Below, piece by piece: positions 19,801 to 28,980 of a DNA stretch of 64,000 bases (its first letter is position 1; every line of letters begins with the position of its first letter). Origin of the DNA: Sporisorium sorghi (Eukaryota; Basidiomycota; Ustilaginomycetes; Ustilaginales; Ustilaginaceae); assembly GCA_023212695.1 (NCBI GenBank), contig JALCCG010000105.1, forward strand, positions 1-64,000. The letters run 5' to 3'. The notes beneath the pieces are model-generated. The model did not search any database and had not been told where the DNA came from. It was given only the letters and a program-made list of their open reading frames with translations. A program made the translations under genes and the position numbers.

Positions 19801-20484
19801 GTCGTCGATGCATCTGCACCTCCGCCTCCTGCGCCACCCGCGCCTCCTGCTCCTTCCATGCCCGGCTCTTTTGACGCCGTTCCAGACTTTGCCGGCGGCA
19901 ACCCGAACCGACAGAGTGTCGACTGGGCCAACAGCCTCGCCAACGACCAGGCCAACACCAAGGCGGCCTTTGTTCCCGACGAGCCCTCTGTGCGCGAGGA
20001 AGCCGAAGAAGACAGCCCAGACGAGGATGAGGGACCTGAAGACCTCGACGCCAGCCGCAAGCTTGGCAACGGACACGCCACTGCGGGTCACGACGAAGTG
20101 GACGGCTTCGACCTCTCGCGCACCGTGCGCGTCCGCACTCTGTACGGCTATGCGGGTCAGCGAGACGAGGACCTTAGCTTTGACGAGAACGATGTCTTGG
20201 CCGCACACCCTGCCAAGGACGCCGATAGTGCTTGGTGGTACGGTTCGCTCGCGAGCGGATCCAAGAAGGGATTCTTCCCGCGCTCGTACGTCGAGCCGAT
20301 TGACAAGCCGGCCAAGGCAAAAGCGCTTTACGACTACACGGGAGCCTCGGCAGAGGAGGCAAGCTTCGTCGAGGGCGACACACTGCTCGTCGTCGATCAG
20401 GAGGATGCCAACTGGTGGCGAGTCGACGTGGGTGGAGCCAAGATCCTCGTCGCTCCCGCCACGTACTTGGAGCTTTCTGGTTAG
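16552..20484 (+). CDS. EH / coiled-coil / SH3 endocytic scaffold (Pan1/intersectin-like)
   Basis: The 1310-aa frame has a clear domain order. Residues 1-170 hold repeated L-x-x-Q-x-T-G motifs, the target site of yeast Ark1/Prk1 kinases, plus a Gly-Met repeat. One EH domain follows at about 217-320, with an EF-hand-like D-T-G-N-R-G-K-L-N loop. Next come a charged coiled coil (~405-500), an Arg/Asp/Ser stretch, a second coiled coil (~600-770) and long proline-rich segments (770-1140). Two SH3 domains lie at about 1184-1245 (A-L-Y-like core R-T-L-Y-G-Y, W-W-Y-G) and 1256-1310 (A-L-Y-D-Y, W-W-R-V). This suits an actin-linked endocytic adaptor. I see one EH domain, whereas yeast Pan1 has two and no SH3, so the layout is closer to intersectin or Cryptococcus Cin1. 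The stop at 20482 may be isoform-specific, because a GTTAGT donor overlaps it. Confidence 0.88.
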
Positions 20485-20899
20485 TGTTGAACAACGTCCC
20501 GGTCTCTCTTTTTCTCCTTCTCTCCACGCGGCACTGCTGCACGCTTCTGTCAAACACTTCTCTCGCCGACATGTGTGCCCAGGGTCCAACCTCCAATAGA
20601 ATTCTCGTACTGCCTCGTCATCGCCTCGTGTCCTTTCTCGCCTCGTATTCTACCGGGCCGAAAGGCCGAGAGCAAGGGCGGGCCAGGTGGGGGGGTTTCC
20701 AATGTGATCCTGGGCCCCCTGCCTCGCCCTGACCCCGAAGCTCTCTCTAGAGTGGTGTGGGTCTTGTGCTTGTGCGGGTGGTCTGCGGTGAGCAATGATT
20801 TGAGTCCGTTGGAAGGAGTCGCAATGAGCGCACATTGTTGAAAGAGCTGCATGCTGAGATGTTTTGCTTCTCTCCCCCTTTTGGCTTTTGTAATCGCAG
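20480..20899 (+). other. Candidate intron joining the scaffold to the DH-PH frame
   Basis: A donor G|GTTAGT at 20479/20480 overlaps the scaffold's last sense codon and stop. An acceptor TCGCAG at 20894-20899 follows a pyrimidine-rich tract. Exon phase is compatible: one base (G) upstream plus AA downstream gives a Glu codon, and the frame runs straight on into the RhoGEF. The 420-nt segment contains stops in the scaffold frame, so retention gives the short protein and removal gives a fused 1962-aa protein by my count. No other gene is visible in this gap. Confidence 0.5.
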
Positions 20900-23358
20900 A
20901 ACAGCTGACGTCGCCACCACAAGCAGCACCGACATCACTCCACCCAAACGAAGACAGCGACGGCGGCTCGGGCGTTATGGTCCGCCTGCAATCGCAAGAC
21001 TCGTCTGCCGAGCACCAGAGCAAGAGCGTGCCCAAGAGCGCCGCCGACTGGGTCATGGTCGACGAAGAGTCACGCAGCTTGGGCTCATCCACCGTCCACA
21101 TTCCTCCGCCCGCAGCCAATCCTGCTGCCGACACGGATGCAGATGAAGAGGCGCAGCTGACCGCAGCACTCGAGGCGTCGCAAAAGGACCAGCGGCTGCG
21201 AGAGGTCGATCGGATGCGCGAAGATCGACAGCTGCAAAAGGCGATCGAGGCTTCCAAGATGGAGGCGGTGGCGTATGCTCTCGGCTCGATGGACGTCAAA
21301 GCGCCTCCGGCGGGAGCGAGCGAGGTGGAGGATTCGGAAGAGAGTGATTCGACGACGGGCTGGACTTCGAGTGAAGACGATGACGATGACGACGACGAGA
21401 CAGCTGCAACGACGGCAGCAGAGGAGGACGTGTCGCCGCATACCGAGGCAGAGATTCGTCAGCATACCATCGAGCGGCTGCGCGTACTCGAGGCAGCGGG
21501 AGTGCTTGTCAAGGCGGACGATTCGACCGCATCCCAGGCAGCTGCCAGCGGCGAGTCAGGCGATCGATCCAAGAACCTCGCAGGAGCCGACTCGAGTCAA
21601 TCTTCCAAATCCGCTCGTCGTCCTCCACCGCCACCAGGCCAAAAGAGGCACAAGAATATCGACGAGCTCGTCATGCTCTCGCGCTCACGTACCGCCAAGC
21701 GTCCCCCCAAGCCCGAAGAGCCTCAGCGTCGCAAACCGCCTCATCGACCTCGCAAGAAGCCCAGTCGAGACCTTCCCCCTGTGCCTGTCGATGGTGCTGC
21801 TTCGGCCGCTGCGGGTGGCGATGCGGCTCCAGAAGATCGCATGGAAGACGCCTATGATCGCTACCTCAAGCTCACCAAGGAGGTGTCTCTGCAGCCGATC
21901 CTGCCGGCGACTGCCAGCGCTTCTGCATCGGCCAGGAATGCTGCTGTTGTCCCTCCGTCTTCGCCGCCTCCGTTCGCTACGGGTTCGCCGGCGAGGCCGA
22001 GCTCAGCTGCCGGTGAGCAGTCGTCGCGCACCTCGGGCTTTATGGCGACTATCAAGTCCATGTCGCATCGCAGTGCGTGGACGGGCTCGTCCGGCCAACC
22101 TGCACGACCTGATTCGGGTATCGGTGGCAGGATCGTCAGCGGCCCTATCGCCATGGGCTCCGCAAGTCCTTCCATCGGTGGGCTTCTGCAGCCCGCGTCC
22201 ATCTCTGAGTCGCACACTGCTGCTGGCGGTGAAGCGTCCGAGGCATCTGAAGCGCCACCCGCTACTGCCGGTGCTGCTGCACGTGCAGGCGCCACTTCGT
22301 GGTCGAGCCTCGTCGGACCCGAGCTGCTCTCTGGCCTCTCCGACCAGGAACGCAAGCGGCAAGAGGCCATCTTTGAGCTCATCTCGACCGAAACCGCCCA
22401 CGTCCGCGATCTGCAGATCATCGTCGAGGTCTTCTTCAACTCGATGCAGAGCATGCTATCCGACAAAGCCAGCACCGTCATCTTTGCCAATATCGAGAGC
22501 GTCCTTTTCGCCGCTGTCTCGTACCTGTCAGATCTCGAAGCGAGGCAGCGGGAGGATCGGCTTTTCATCACCGCCATAGGCGACGTGCTCGAGCGGCACA
22601 TGCCTGCCATGAGCGTCTACTTGCCGTACTGCGTCAACCAGCAGAGTGCGGGCGAGATCCTCGAGGCGGAGCGCCGGCGCGATACGAGGGTGGACATCCA
22701 CCTGCTCAACCTGCGCACGAACCACCCGGCTGCGAGAGGGCTGGATCTGAGTCACTTCTTGCTCGTGCCCATGCAGCGCTTGACGCGGTACCCGCTGCTG
22801 CTGGCGCAGATCCTGCGGTACACCCCGGAGGAGCACGCTGACTATGCGCGTGTTAAAGCGGCCAAGGAGACGGCCGAGGGTATTCTGGCCAAGACGAACG
22901 AGGCGATCCGCGAGCATGATGACGCCGCCGCACTCGCTAAGCTCTCCGAGAACCTGTGGCTTGGCGAAGAGGCTCGGCTGGACCTCACCAAGCCGTTTGT
23001 CGATCCGGCGCAGCCCGGTGTCAAGCGCCACCGCCGCGTACTGCGCGACGAGCTGGTGGCCAAGTCTAAATCTGGCCGCAAGTTGAGGTTGGTGCTAACC
23101 ACTGATCTGCTGCTCGTGCTCCACGCACAGGATAACAGCCTGTACAGGATGCCAATTCCTGTCAACGAGGTTCGCGCGCAGGAGGCCAAGGGCAAAGGTA
23201 AAACCGGCAAGCATGCGGACGCGTTCAACGTGGTGCACGAGCTGCCGGGCATGCAGGCGGATACGCTCAAGCTGCGGGCAGCCAGCGCGAGGAACGCCCA
23301 GGCTTGGATCCGCGTCGTCAATGCTGCTCGTGCCGATGTTGGCGCTGCCAAAGTCTAG
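20851..23358 (+). CDS. UIM-containing DH-PH Rho guanine nucleotide exchange factor
   Basis: The frame gives 835 aa from the ATG at 20851; an alternative ATG is at 20977, and the segment may be the 3' part of the upstream scaffold gene. Two ubiquitin-interacting-motif-like helices occur early (A-A-L-E-A-S and K-A-I-E-A-S with acidic lead-ins, about residues 90-135). A disordered Pro/Ser region follows. The Dbl-homology domain is at about 500-690, with E-T-A-H-V-R-D-L in its first helix and the conserved Q-R-L-T-R-Y-P-L-L-L helix. A PH domain follows (~715-830) ending in the W-I-R-V-V-N-A-A helix. The predicted activity is GDP/GTP exchange on a Rho-family GTPase, probably Cdc42 or Rho, at endocytic or polarity sites. 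No C2 domain is seen. Confidence 0.88.
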   Translation: MLRCFASLPLLAFVIAEQLTSPPQAAPTSLHPNEDSDGGSGVMVRLQSQDSSAEHQSKSVPKSAADWVMVDEESRSLGSSTVHIPPPAANPAADTDADEEAQLTAALEASQKDQRLREVDRMREDRQLQKAIEASKMEAVAYALGSMDVKAPPAGASEVEDSEESDSTTGWTSSEDDDDDDDETAATTAAEEDVSPHTEAEIRQHTIERLRVLEAAGVLVKADDSTASQAAASGESGDRSKNLAGADSSQSSKSARRPPPPPGQKRHKNIDELVMLSRSRTAKRPPKPEEPQRRKPPHRPRKKPSRDLPPVPVDGAASAAAGGDAAPEDRMEDAYDRYLKLTKEVSLQPILPATASASASARNAAVVPPSSPPPFATGSPARPSSAAGEQSSRTSGFMATIKSMSHRSAWTGSSGQPARPDSGIGGRIVSGPIAMGSASPSIGGLLQPASISESHTAAGGEASEASEAPPATAGAAARAGATSWSSLVGPELLSGLSDQERKRQEAIFELISTETAHVRDLQIIVEVFFNSMQSMLSDKASTVIFANIESVLFAAVSYLSDLEARQREDRLFITAIGDVLERHMPAMSVYLPYCVNQQSAGEILEAERRRDTRVDIHLLNLRTNHPAARGLDLSHFLLVPMQRLTRYPLLLAQILRYTPEEHADYARVKAAKETAEGILAKTNEAIREHDDAAALAKLSENLWLGEEARLDLTKPFVDPAQPGVKRHRRVLRDELVAKSKSGRKLRLVLTTDLLLVLHAQDNSLYRMPIPVNEVRAQEAKGKGKTGKHADAFNVVHELPGMQADTLKLRAASARNAQAWIRVVNAARADVGAAKV

Positions 23359-24003
23359 TCGTGGGCACGATTGTAATGTGATGCATCTACGTTCGACTTT
23401 GTGTGCGTGGTCTGGAGAGTGTTCATTGCTTCGCGCTGTGTCAAATTGAGCTTTGTCATGTCGAGGCTCCGTCGAGTGGCGGGCAGCAGTGTCAAGATCG
23501 AAGATGCACAGCGAGCCGTGAGACTGCGGAAGCGCACAGATTCACAATCGTACGACTCTCGCTTGGATGGTCGAGAGTAGTCAGGCATTGAGAAGGAAAC
23601 GACAAGCGTCGCCGGTCGCTGACGACGCCCGCAGTGACAGGATCTGAGAGTGCCAGGCTGGTGGATTCGAAGCGCCGCTTTGAGCCTCGCACCTGTGGCC
23701 CTCACTACAGAATGTAGCCCTAGTCTTCGCACAGATAGTCGATGACGAGTTCGACCATACGACAGGCAAAGAGAAGAAAAGAGATCCCTCCCCGCTGCGG
23801 AACAAACGCTTTCGACCCCATTCGCACAAGGCAGCTTCTGTGGTGCGCGCCGATGAGAGTCCTGCAGGGTGAAAGAAGGGGGCGCAGCAGTCAGTGCCTT
23901 GCTCGTTTCGCACATTGCACAGAGATCACCGCATCGCCAACAGCCAACGTCGTCGTCTGCTCCTCCATCGTGGATGTCCCTTTCTCGAGCGCCAACAGCA
24001 GCC
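23359..24003. other. Intergenic region before the cysteine-motif gene
   Basis: This is 645 bp that should hold the RhoGEF 3' end and the promoter of the next gene. Long antisense frames cross it but show no family features. I see nothing else in it. Confidence 0.45.
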
Positions 24004-24988
24004 ATGGACAGAGTCGAGCCCAGAGCGCTGGCAGAAGCGTGGTCAGCTGCCGCGCGAAGCATCGAAAGCGAGGAAATCGAAGCATTAACCGACTTTGATG
24101 GCAGCAGAGTAGGTTTGGCCGCCAGTGTCTTGCTTTGCTTGAGCAAGACAGCGACTGACTCCATCAACTGTACGAGCAGTTGGAGGTTCTCGATCAGGTG
24201 CACGTTTGGGCGGAATGCAGGCACGTGGTTGTGCTCGCCTTCGACATCCTTTACCTTCGCCTACCCCGACAATGGTTCAACGCCCAGGGCAAGCTCATGT
24301 CCAACGTGGATCTGAGACTCAAGCGGCTGGTTTGGGCGCGACTTTGCGAATGGCAAGCACCCGTGCTTAACCAGGTACGCTGCAAGTTCTGCGTCGAGAA
24401 CGAAGTTCAATGCTACCGCGTCACGATTCCTTCCCCGTTTGGCCTGGCCCTGTACGTGCCTCTCGCTTGCACTTGCTGCACTGCCCGGAAGAGGGCATGC
24501 AAGCCAGGTGTGCTCGAAGATGAGCAGCCCGCCCTCGCTGGAGAGCGAAGCCTTCGTGATGTAGAAGCCGAAGACGCTGCCTTGGCCAGTATCGTAAGTA
24601 ATCTTCTTGCTTTCGCTCTTGCTTTCGCTTTGGCCGCACTTGACCTGATCCAATCGCATCTTCTTTTTTGTGACAACGGCGGCAGATGGCTCGCAACCAC
24701 ATTGGCCACGGCGAAGGCCGAGCAAGGGTCAGGGCTATCGACAGTCAGCCGCTGAGCAAGGAAGAGAAGGTCAAGATCTTCGATCTTCTGATCAAAAGCA
24801 GCCTCAGCGGCGACTCCAGCCTCATCGATGCCCACCATCGCCTTTGGAAAGCTTTGTTCCCGCCCCACACGGCACACAACGTCTGGACCAATCTTGAGCC
24901 TGCCGAGAGGCTTCGACCACCCGCGCCCGTCTACAGTCGGCGCCAAAGCTCGGCTTCTTCGATCTCTGCTGCATCTTCGGATGGCTAG
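24004..24988 (+). CDS. Lineage-specific protein with Zn2Cys6-like cysteine spacing, three exons
   Basis: My model is exon 24004-24108, exon 24180-24593 and exon 24686-24988, all phase 0, giving 273 aa. Introns are 71 and 92 nt, with GTAGGT and GTAAGT donors and CAG acceptors. The middle exon holds C-x2-C-x6-C, an 18-residue spacer, then C-x2-C-x6-C. That is the ligand spacing of a fungal binuclear zinc cluster with an unusually long middle loop. The basic run A-R-K-R-A lies in the second half rather than the first. I do not recognise the rest; it may be a small nucleic-acid-binding protein of a smut-specific family. A broken inverted relative lies at 33085-33229, so the family is duplicated. 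Exon boundaries are inferred, not observed. Confidence 0.6.
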
Positions 24989-25334
24989 TCCATTCTCGCA
25001 AACAATGTCTTTCCTCGCAATGTAATCCAAGTCTTTGCATTGAGAATGTCGGTGCTGCGCTCTGGATACGGGTTCTCTAGTGCTTTGGCGGCTCAACGAC
25101 CCAAGATACACTGCATCATTCATCATCAACATATTGCCGCGGCCGCGGATGCAACGACTGACGCGAGCATGGTATCTGAGTTGCACACAAGCCCCTCCAG
25201 CTTCACTCCACAGTCGGCGTATCAAAATTATCCGAAGGCAGAGAGGCGATACAGACTCAGTCAATGGGCAGCCGTGCGTGAGTTCCGATGAGTCACACTT
25301 TGCAAACATTGACAACGGACGCTGCGTGGCTGAC

Positions 25335-25625
25335 TGGAGCAGAGCTCACAACATTGGCTCATCCGAAACGCTGCGAAGAAGCCGTCGGATTGAATTCCCA
25401 CGGCTGCTCAGCCAGCATGTCTGCAGCAGAAGTCCTCGGCTCATCCGAGACGCTGCAAAGAAGCCAGCCAGTCGGATTGAAGTCTCACGGCTGCTCAGCC
25501 AGCTCGTCTGCAGCAGAGCTCACGACATCGGCTCATCCGAAACGCTTAAAAGTAGGCAACGCCGCAAAGTAGCCAAAGTAGCCAGCCAGTCGGATCGATT
25601 TCTCACGGCGGCTCAGCCAGCATGG
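25335..25625. repeat. ~87-bp tandem repeat, about three copies
   Basis: Copies start near 25335, 25421 and 25508. Each contains the blocks GCTCATCCGA(A/G)ACGCT, AGTCGGAT and CACGGC(T/G)GCTCAGCCAGC. The third copy carries an extra ~30-bp insertion. The repeat lies between the cysteine-motif gene and the LINE. Confidence 0.8.
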
Positions 25626-26239
25626 CTCCAGAAGCACGAGAGTGGTCACGCAAGTCAGAGTCGAGGGACATTTCTGTAGTCACTAGCCAGAATCGACATG
25701 TAGTCACTAACCATGATCGACGAAATGCTACTCACTTTCGAGCTGGTCGTCCACAGCCTGATTTCGGATCTTCCGACCGCCTTTCAACGTCTGCGACTCT
25801 GCCTGACCTGCGAAGAGGAGCACAGCCCCGGACCAGAACAGCCCTTCATCTCTCACAGCTGCAGTGCCGAAAAGGTGTCAGAGCATTGCAAGACCGACTC
25901 AGCTGTCTGCTCGGGGAAGAAAGTATAAAGACCTCGCATTCCTGACCCCGACAGAGACCTCTTCCCCCGTCTCTCCACCCGTTCGAGCACCCTCCCGCAT
26001 CCTATCAGCTCTTCCTTCGTCTTTCCAGCACATCGCAACACACTTTTGCGTCGTCGAGTCCTTCCATTTCAGCCCGTCACACGACACCCTCAGCCGTGAA
26101 CATCTCTCCTTCGTCGATCCGTTCTCGTTTTCTGTCTGTTCGTGCTGCATCAAAGCACTTCCACGCCAACCGAGCCGCCCGTTCGTCCCCTATTCCAGCA
26201 CAGCCTAACGTATCCCACGTCGTTCGAGCCAATCGCAAG

Positions 26240-26324
26240 GTATGTACACACGATCAAGGCCCTACCCTTGTCTGTAGCCCGTACTAATGCAGTCCGCTGC
26301 GCGAACTCCATTCTTTTGTCGCAG
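26240..26324 (+). other. Candidate intron in the LINE leader
   Basis: A GTATGT donor at 26240, a TACTAAT sequence at 26282-26288 and a TCGCAG acceptor at 26324 frame an 85-nt segment. All three signals match fungal intron consensus. It would lie in the 5' leader if translation starts at 26464. Confidence 0.4.
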
Positions 26325-26463
26325 TTGTGTCAGCCCATTGCAACGTGGCTCCGCGTCCCCAACGTCCAAACTCGTCCTTCAGCCCTTCGCAAGGTGTTTT
26401 CACCCCGTCACGGCTCTACTTCCGTCCTAATCAGCCCGATACGACACGGTTCTCAACGTCAGA

Positions 26464-28979
26464 ATGAATCAAGCTCGTCCTCGCGCTGACTTACGGGACG
26501 GCTCGGACCGGGCTGCTTCTCCCGAAGAAGATCGCCAGCAAGTCGCTACACGTCGTCGTAAGTCAGAAACACACGAGTGACTCAATCTCCTGACCCCTGC
26601 AACGATGCTGACTTTGCAACCTATCCTCCCTATTTCGTCAGGCACAACCCATCCGGTGTTGGACGACGACACTGATGACGAATACATCCTGCCAACAAGG
26701 CACGTCAGTCGACGACGTGCTTCGGACAGTCACACCGATGATGAACGTATGCAGCCTCTTCGACGTTCAACTCGCCTTCAGCAGTCCACCATCATGCCAC
26801 CGCCGCTCCCTCGGATCTACCAGCAATCGGCAGGAACGAGCCTTCGAGCGATGCGTCTGTCTCGCCAGCTACTCCAACGGTGACCGACCCTGAAGAGGCA
26901 CGCCAGGAAAATTGCAGCTTCTTTCTGGTGATCCAAGACCTGGATGCCATGAATCCCCAGCCGGTCGCCCCCGTGGACATGCCCATGCCGCCCCGCCGTC
27001 ACGCTATGCATCTTGTTACGTACAAGCGTTCAACCTTGTCCGTGGCCGGACCGTACACCTCACGCGAAAGAGAACACGGTCTGTCCATCATACAGGCGGC
27101 AATCGATTATGTCCGGGGCAACGCTAAATACTATCCGTGGCTCATGGAGCCCGACAATGACTTCGTCGGCGAAGAGGAGCGGGCCTGGATCGAACAGCAT
27201 GTCGACGCCTCCGTCCACGAGTCTGGATCGCCCACAGAGTGGTACGAGCTCTGCAACCACTTCTGCCGCGACCTGCGGATCCATCAGATGCACGTCTACC
27301 AGTTCAGAGACCGCTGCATCAAGATGCCACCGCAGGGAGGCCGCATGCGTGCAGTGCCTGTTCTGGATGTCCTCTTCGCTTGCCGCATGGTTGAGTTTAT
27401 CGTCGACTACTTGCGCGAAGAGAAGGTCCTCCCTTCTGGGATCCGGGCTCGTCTGGTCCTCATGTTCAAGAGCGAGTGGTTCCCACTCATTCTATACCGA
27501 AGCTACGATTCGTCTGGAAACCTTCGTTCAGCGTTCGTGTTCCTGCGCGATATCCGCGAGACCTTGGCTGTCCGCTATTCCGCGGACAGGGACCGCCTCT
27601 TCCTCATCTCCGCGTTCCTCGGCAGTCAACTCAAGTTTGAGGCCCGAAAGGCTCGAGTCGATGACGGATGGGTCAATGTCTTTCGCCTGCTTCCGTCTGA
27701 CGCTGGACGATGGGCTGGTCTGCCGATAACTCGGTCAAAAGTCATTGCGCCAAATACCAAGCATACGGCTGCGTCTCAAGCTCGTCACAAGGCAGCTCGC
27801 GATATAATCGCGGCAGTCACCGCTCACCGTAATGCTGGTCATCCGGCTGGAGTTGATGACCGTCAGTCTGTCTTGGCCGGTCAGCCCCCGGCCTCTGACC
27901 TCCAGAAGTTGTCGCTTTCAGGCCCCGTAAGTGCCAGCGCGACGGAGAACAGCGGAGATCTGGACAGACAGCGAGATCTGTGGTGGACCATGGTCTACCC
28001 CGCGCCATCCACCTGGGACGACCGGACCTTCTGTGTCTTCAGCGAGTCCGCTTTCAATCCGGTCGATTCCTATGCGAAAGCAAGGGAAATCGAAGAGGCC
28101 ATCGCTAGCAGCCTTTGCATTGGCGCCAGTACCGACCTTCCCAGACTGGCCGGCGTTCGGATCGTTTCAATGACTCGAACGACGAAGCAGTTCGAAAATC
28201 ATCACATCGCCTACCTGACGTTTGCCAACAACGTGCAGCTTTTCGCTGCTTACATGACCTTGCCCGTCTGGCTGCCGCTCCTCGGCCTCACCGCCCCAAT
28301 TCATGGCACTCTGCCAGGTGCAGACCCGTCGATCGCGCCGCGTCTCGTCAGAACTCTCAGCTTGTCCGTAAAGCACTGTACGACCGGAACTATCCGGGAG
28401 TCTATGCAGAACAGTCGCTACCCGCCGATGACCGTGGTCTGTCTGATGCAAAGCTCGACACAGAACGAATTCGATGTGGTCTACGACGACCCTGTCAAGG
28501 CCGCTCTCTGCATCGGACGGGGTTACACGGGCATTCGCCATGTGTCAAGACATGGAAGAAAAATCCTCAAGCCAGAGCTAGCCGGACCCTTCCTTCCCGA
28601 TGGTTGGTTGCCGCAGGTCTGCACGATCTGTCGCCGCTTCGAACATGACTCCTCCGACTGTCCGTCGTCGTCGCTCGGCCGCGATATTCAGGCAGACCGC
28701 TCTACGACACTCTCAGAGCAGGTGGTCCGCGATCTGAGCGCATCGTACGCTACCGAGACGACTTCATTGGCGGTTCGTGCATCCAACTTTGGTCGATCCC
28801 ATGGCTTGTTGTCGGCCCCACAGCTGGACTTTGTCCGAGCACACTTTGCTGATCAGATCAACGACACCCAAACCGGTACTGTCGATGCCGAGGTCGAGGC
28901 TGATGCCGAGGTCGAGGCTGATGCCGAGGCCGGCCCCTCTAGGCGAACGCGACCCGACCAGGGCGCCAGCCGTCGCTAA
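26464..28979 (+). CDS. LINE ORF1, gag-like protein with CCHC zinc knuckle
   Basis: The main open frame (to 28979) runs from about 26745 and encodes roughly 700+ aa; its first internal ATG is at 26950. Near the C-terminus C-T-I-C-R-R-F-E-H-D-S-S-D-C fits the C-x2-C-x4-H-x4-C nucleocapsid knuckle. The tail then has a threefold D-A-E-V-E-A repeat. An upstream frame from the ATG at 26464 can be joined by a canonical 84-nt intron (26558-26641; GTAAGT, CTGAC branch site, CAG). A second weaker intron (26747-26823) would bring it into the ORF1 frame. Without that second step there is a frame break near 26.74 kb. ORF1 proteins bind the element RNA and act as chaperones. Confidence 0.65.
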
Positions 28980-28980
28980 G

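Larger units (their letters stand above)
24989..26463. other. Repeat-bearing intergenic DNA and leader of the LINE locus
   Basis: This holds the ~87-bp tandem repeat at 25335-25625, a TATA-like TATAAAG at 25924-25930, and a perfect-looking intron signal set at 26240-26324 (GTATGT donor, TACTAAT branch-like site, CAG acceptor). Short frames here look non-coding. I find no gene before the ATG at 26464. Confidence 0.45.

Noticed and set aside
16507..20589. A 1360-codon open frame on the minus strand, fully antisense to the intersectin-like scaffold.
   Set aside because: It is Leu/Arg/Val-rich without domains and mirrors GC-rich codon use and proline/glutamine repeats of the sense gene, whose EH and SH3 domains are clear.
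23355..24224. A 289-codon minus-strand frame with several cysteines.
   Set aside because: It crosses the promoter and first exon of the cysteine-motif gene in antisense and has no recognisable domain.
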